From: Halocynthiibacter sp. SDUM655004
GTDB taxonomy: Bacteria > Pseudomonadota > Alphaproteobacteria > Rhodobacterales > Rhodobacteraceae
Assembly: GCF_026015885.1 (NCBI RefSeq)
Contig: NZ_JAPDUG010000001.1
Span: 62,001 to 126,000 of the forward strand
Length of the DNA stretch: 64,000 bases
Direction: 5' to 3'
Shown here: positions 63,737 to 64,000 of the stretch, one piece after another
How the letters are laid out: every line of letters starts with the position of its first letter
Position numbering within the stretch: position 1 is the first letter of the stretch
The notes under the pieces: generated by a model
Database searches by the model: none
Seen by the model: the letters and a program-made list of their open reading frames with translations, nothing else
What the model was told of the DNA's origin: nothing
Position numbers and translations under genes: made by a program

Positions 63737-64000
63737 ATGTCTAACGCACAACTGGAAACCGCAATCGAAGCAGCATGGGACGCGCGCGACACGATCACGC
63801 CCGACACCAAAGGCGAACAACGTGACGCGATCGAAGCGACACTTGCCGCACTTGATGGTGGTACGCTGCGCGTGGCCGAGCCGCGCGACAATGGCGAATG
63901 GCACGTAAACCAATGGGCCAAGAAAGCTGTGCTGCTTGGATTCCGCATTAAAGATATGGAACCACAAAGTGGCGGCCCGCAAGGTTCCGGCTGGTGGGAT
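63737..64000 (+). CDS. dapD: 2,3,4,5-tetrahydropyridine-2,6-dicarboxylate N-succinyltransferase (partial)
   Basis: The first 88 codons of DapD, which succinylates tetrahydrodipicolinate in lysine and diaminopimelate synthesis; the window ends inside the gene. The N-terminus [20 protein letters not shown] and the segment [20 protein letters not shown], followed by [12 protein letters not shown], are highly characteristic of proteobacterial DapD. The hexapeptide-repeat domain lies beyond the right edge. It is divergent from the LOG-family gene with an 89-base gap. Confidence 0.93.
   Translation, partial: MSNAQLETAIEAAWDARDTITPDTKGEQRDAIEATLAALDGGTLRVAEPRDNGEWHVNQWAKKAVLLGFRIKDMEPQSGGPQGSGWWD

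Noticed and set aside
1-64000. CRISPR arrays, insertion sequences, attachment sites, rRNA and tRNA genes
   Set aside because: No regularly spaced repeats, transposase or integrase genes, or structural RNA consensus sequences were seen on either strand.

Overview
The window reads as chromosomal DNA of a marine-type alphaproteobacterium, most likely family Rhodobacteraceae (Roseobacter group). This is inferred from gene content: choline uptake (choXWV) divergent from betIBA, a serCA operon with a serC-type leader RNA, an ialB-like gene next to rlmN, DUF2218 beside siderophore uptake genes, and the protein sequences themselves. No rRNA, tRNA, CRISPR array, insertion sequence or prophage was seen. 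Coding density is high, and the only gene-free stretch just above 300 bases is 6040-6341.

Layout. 1-2042 (minus): ferric-siderophore ABC uptake genes (two permeases and a binding protein), with a divergent DUF2218 gene. 2607-2876: HlyU-like gene whose ribosome binding site lies in a perfect hairpin. 3012-6039 (minus): three-gene ABC-2 exporter (adaptor, ATPase, permease). 6342-17992: a sugar or sugar-acid catabolic locus with a GntR/FCD regulator, GH88/GH105 hydrolase, SDR dehydrogenase, AraF/RbsB-type ABC importer, aldose-epimerase-like protein, crotonase, family III CoA-transferase, DgoD-like dehydratase and M24 peptidase. A convergent, intact creatinase gene follows (18013-19242).

19499-31180 is a mixed region: alpha/beta hydrolase without its nucleophile serine, triple DUF333 protein, outer-membrane protein, Gfo/Idh/MocA oxidoreductase, methyltransferase, AI-2E-family transporter, cardiolipin synthase, periplasmic HAD hydrolase, a mannose-1-phosphate guanylyltransferase with an anomalous 5' end, exopolysaccharide sugar transferase and ApaH-like phosphatase. 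31187-37943 is the choline-to-glycine-betaine module (betA, betB, betI; choX, choW, choV). 38963-43231 holds NAD salvage genes pncA and pncB with a hybrid histidine kinase between them. 43233-43923 has arfB and a candidate small gene or regulatory RNA.

43924-54769 carries a queuosine-precursor transporter, mepA, a UMF1-type MFS protein, a thioesterase, yggT, recQ, a second hybrid kinase, a thiolase, a MarR regulator and a metallo-beta-lactamase-fold hydrolase. 54850-58703 is the complete phosphorylated serine pathway (serA, serC, divergent serB). The window ends with a TauE/SafE permease, an asparaginase-II-type enzyme, ialB, a small cysteine-rich secreted protein, rlmN, a LOG-family gene and the start of dapD.

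The most interesting items are the sugar/CoA/M24 locus, the small gene or RNA near 43.8 kb with anti-Shine-Dalgarno motifs, two hairpins that enclose ribosome binding sites, the two genes without a normal start codon (28.1 kb and 61.2 kb), and the pncA-kinase-pncB arrangement.
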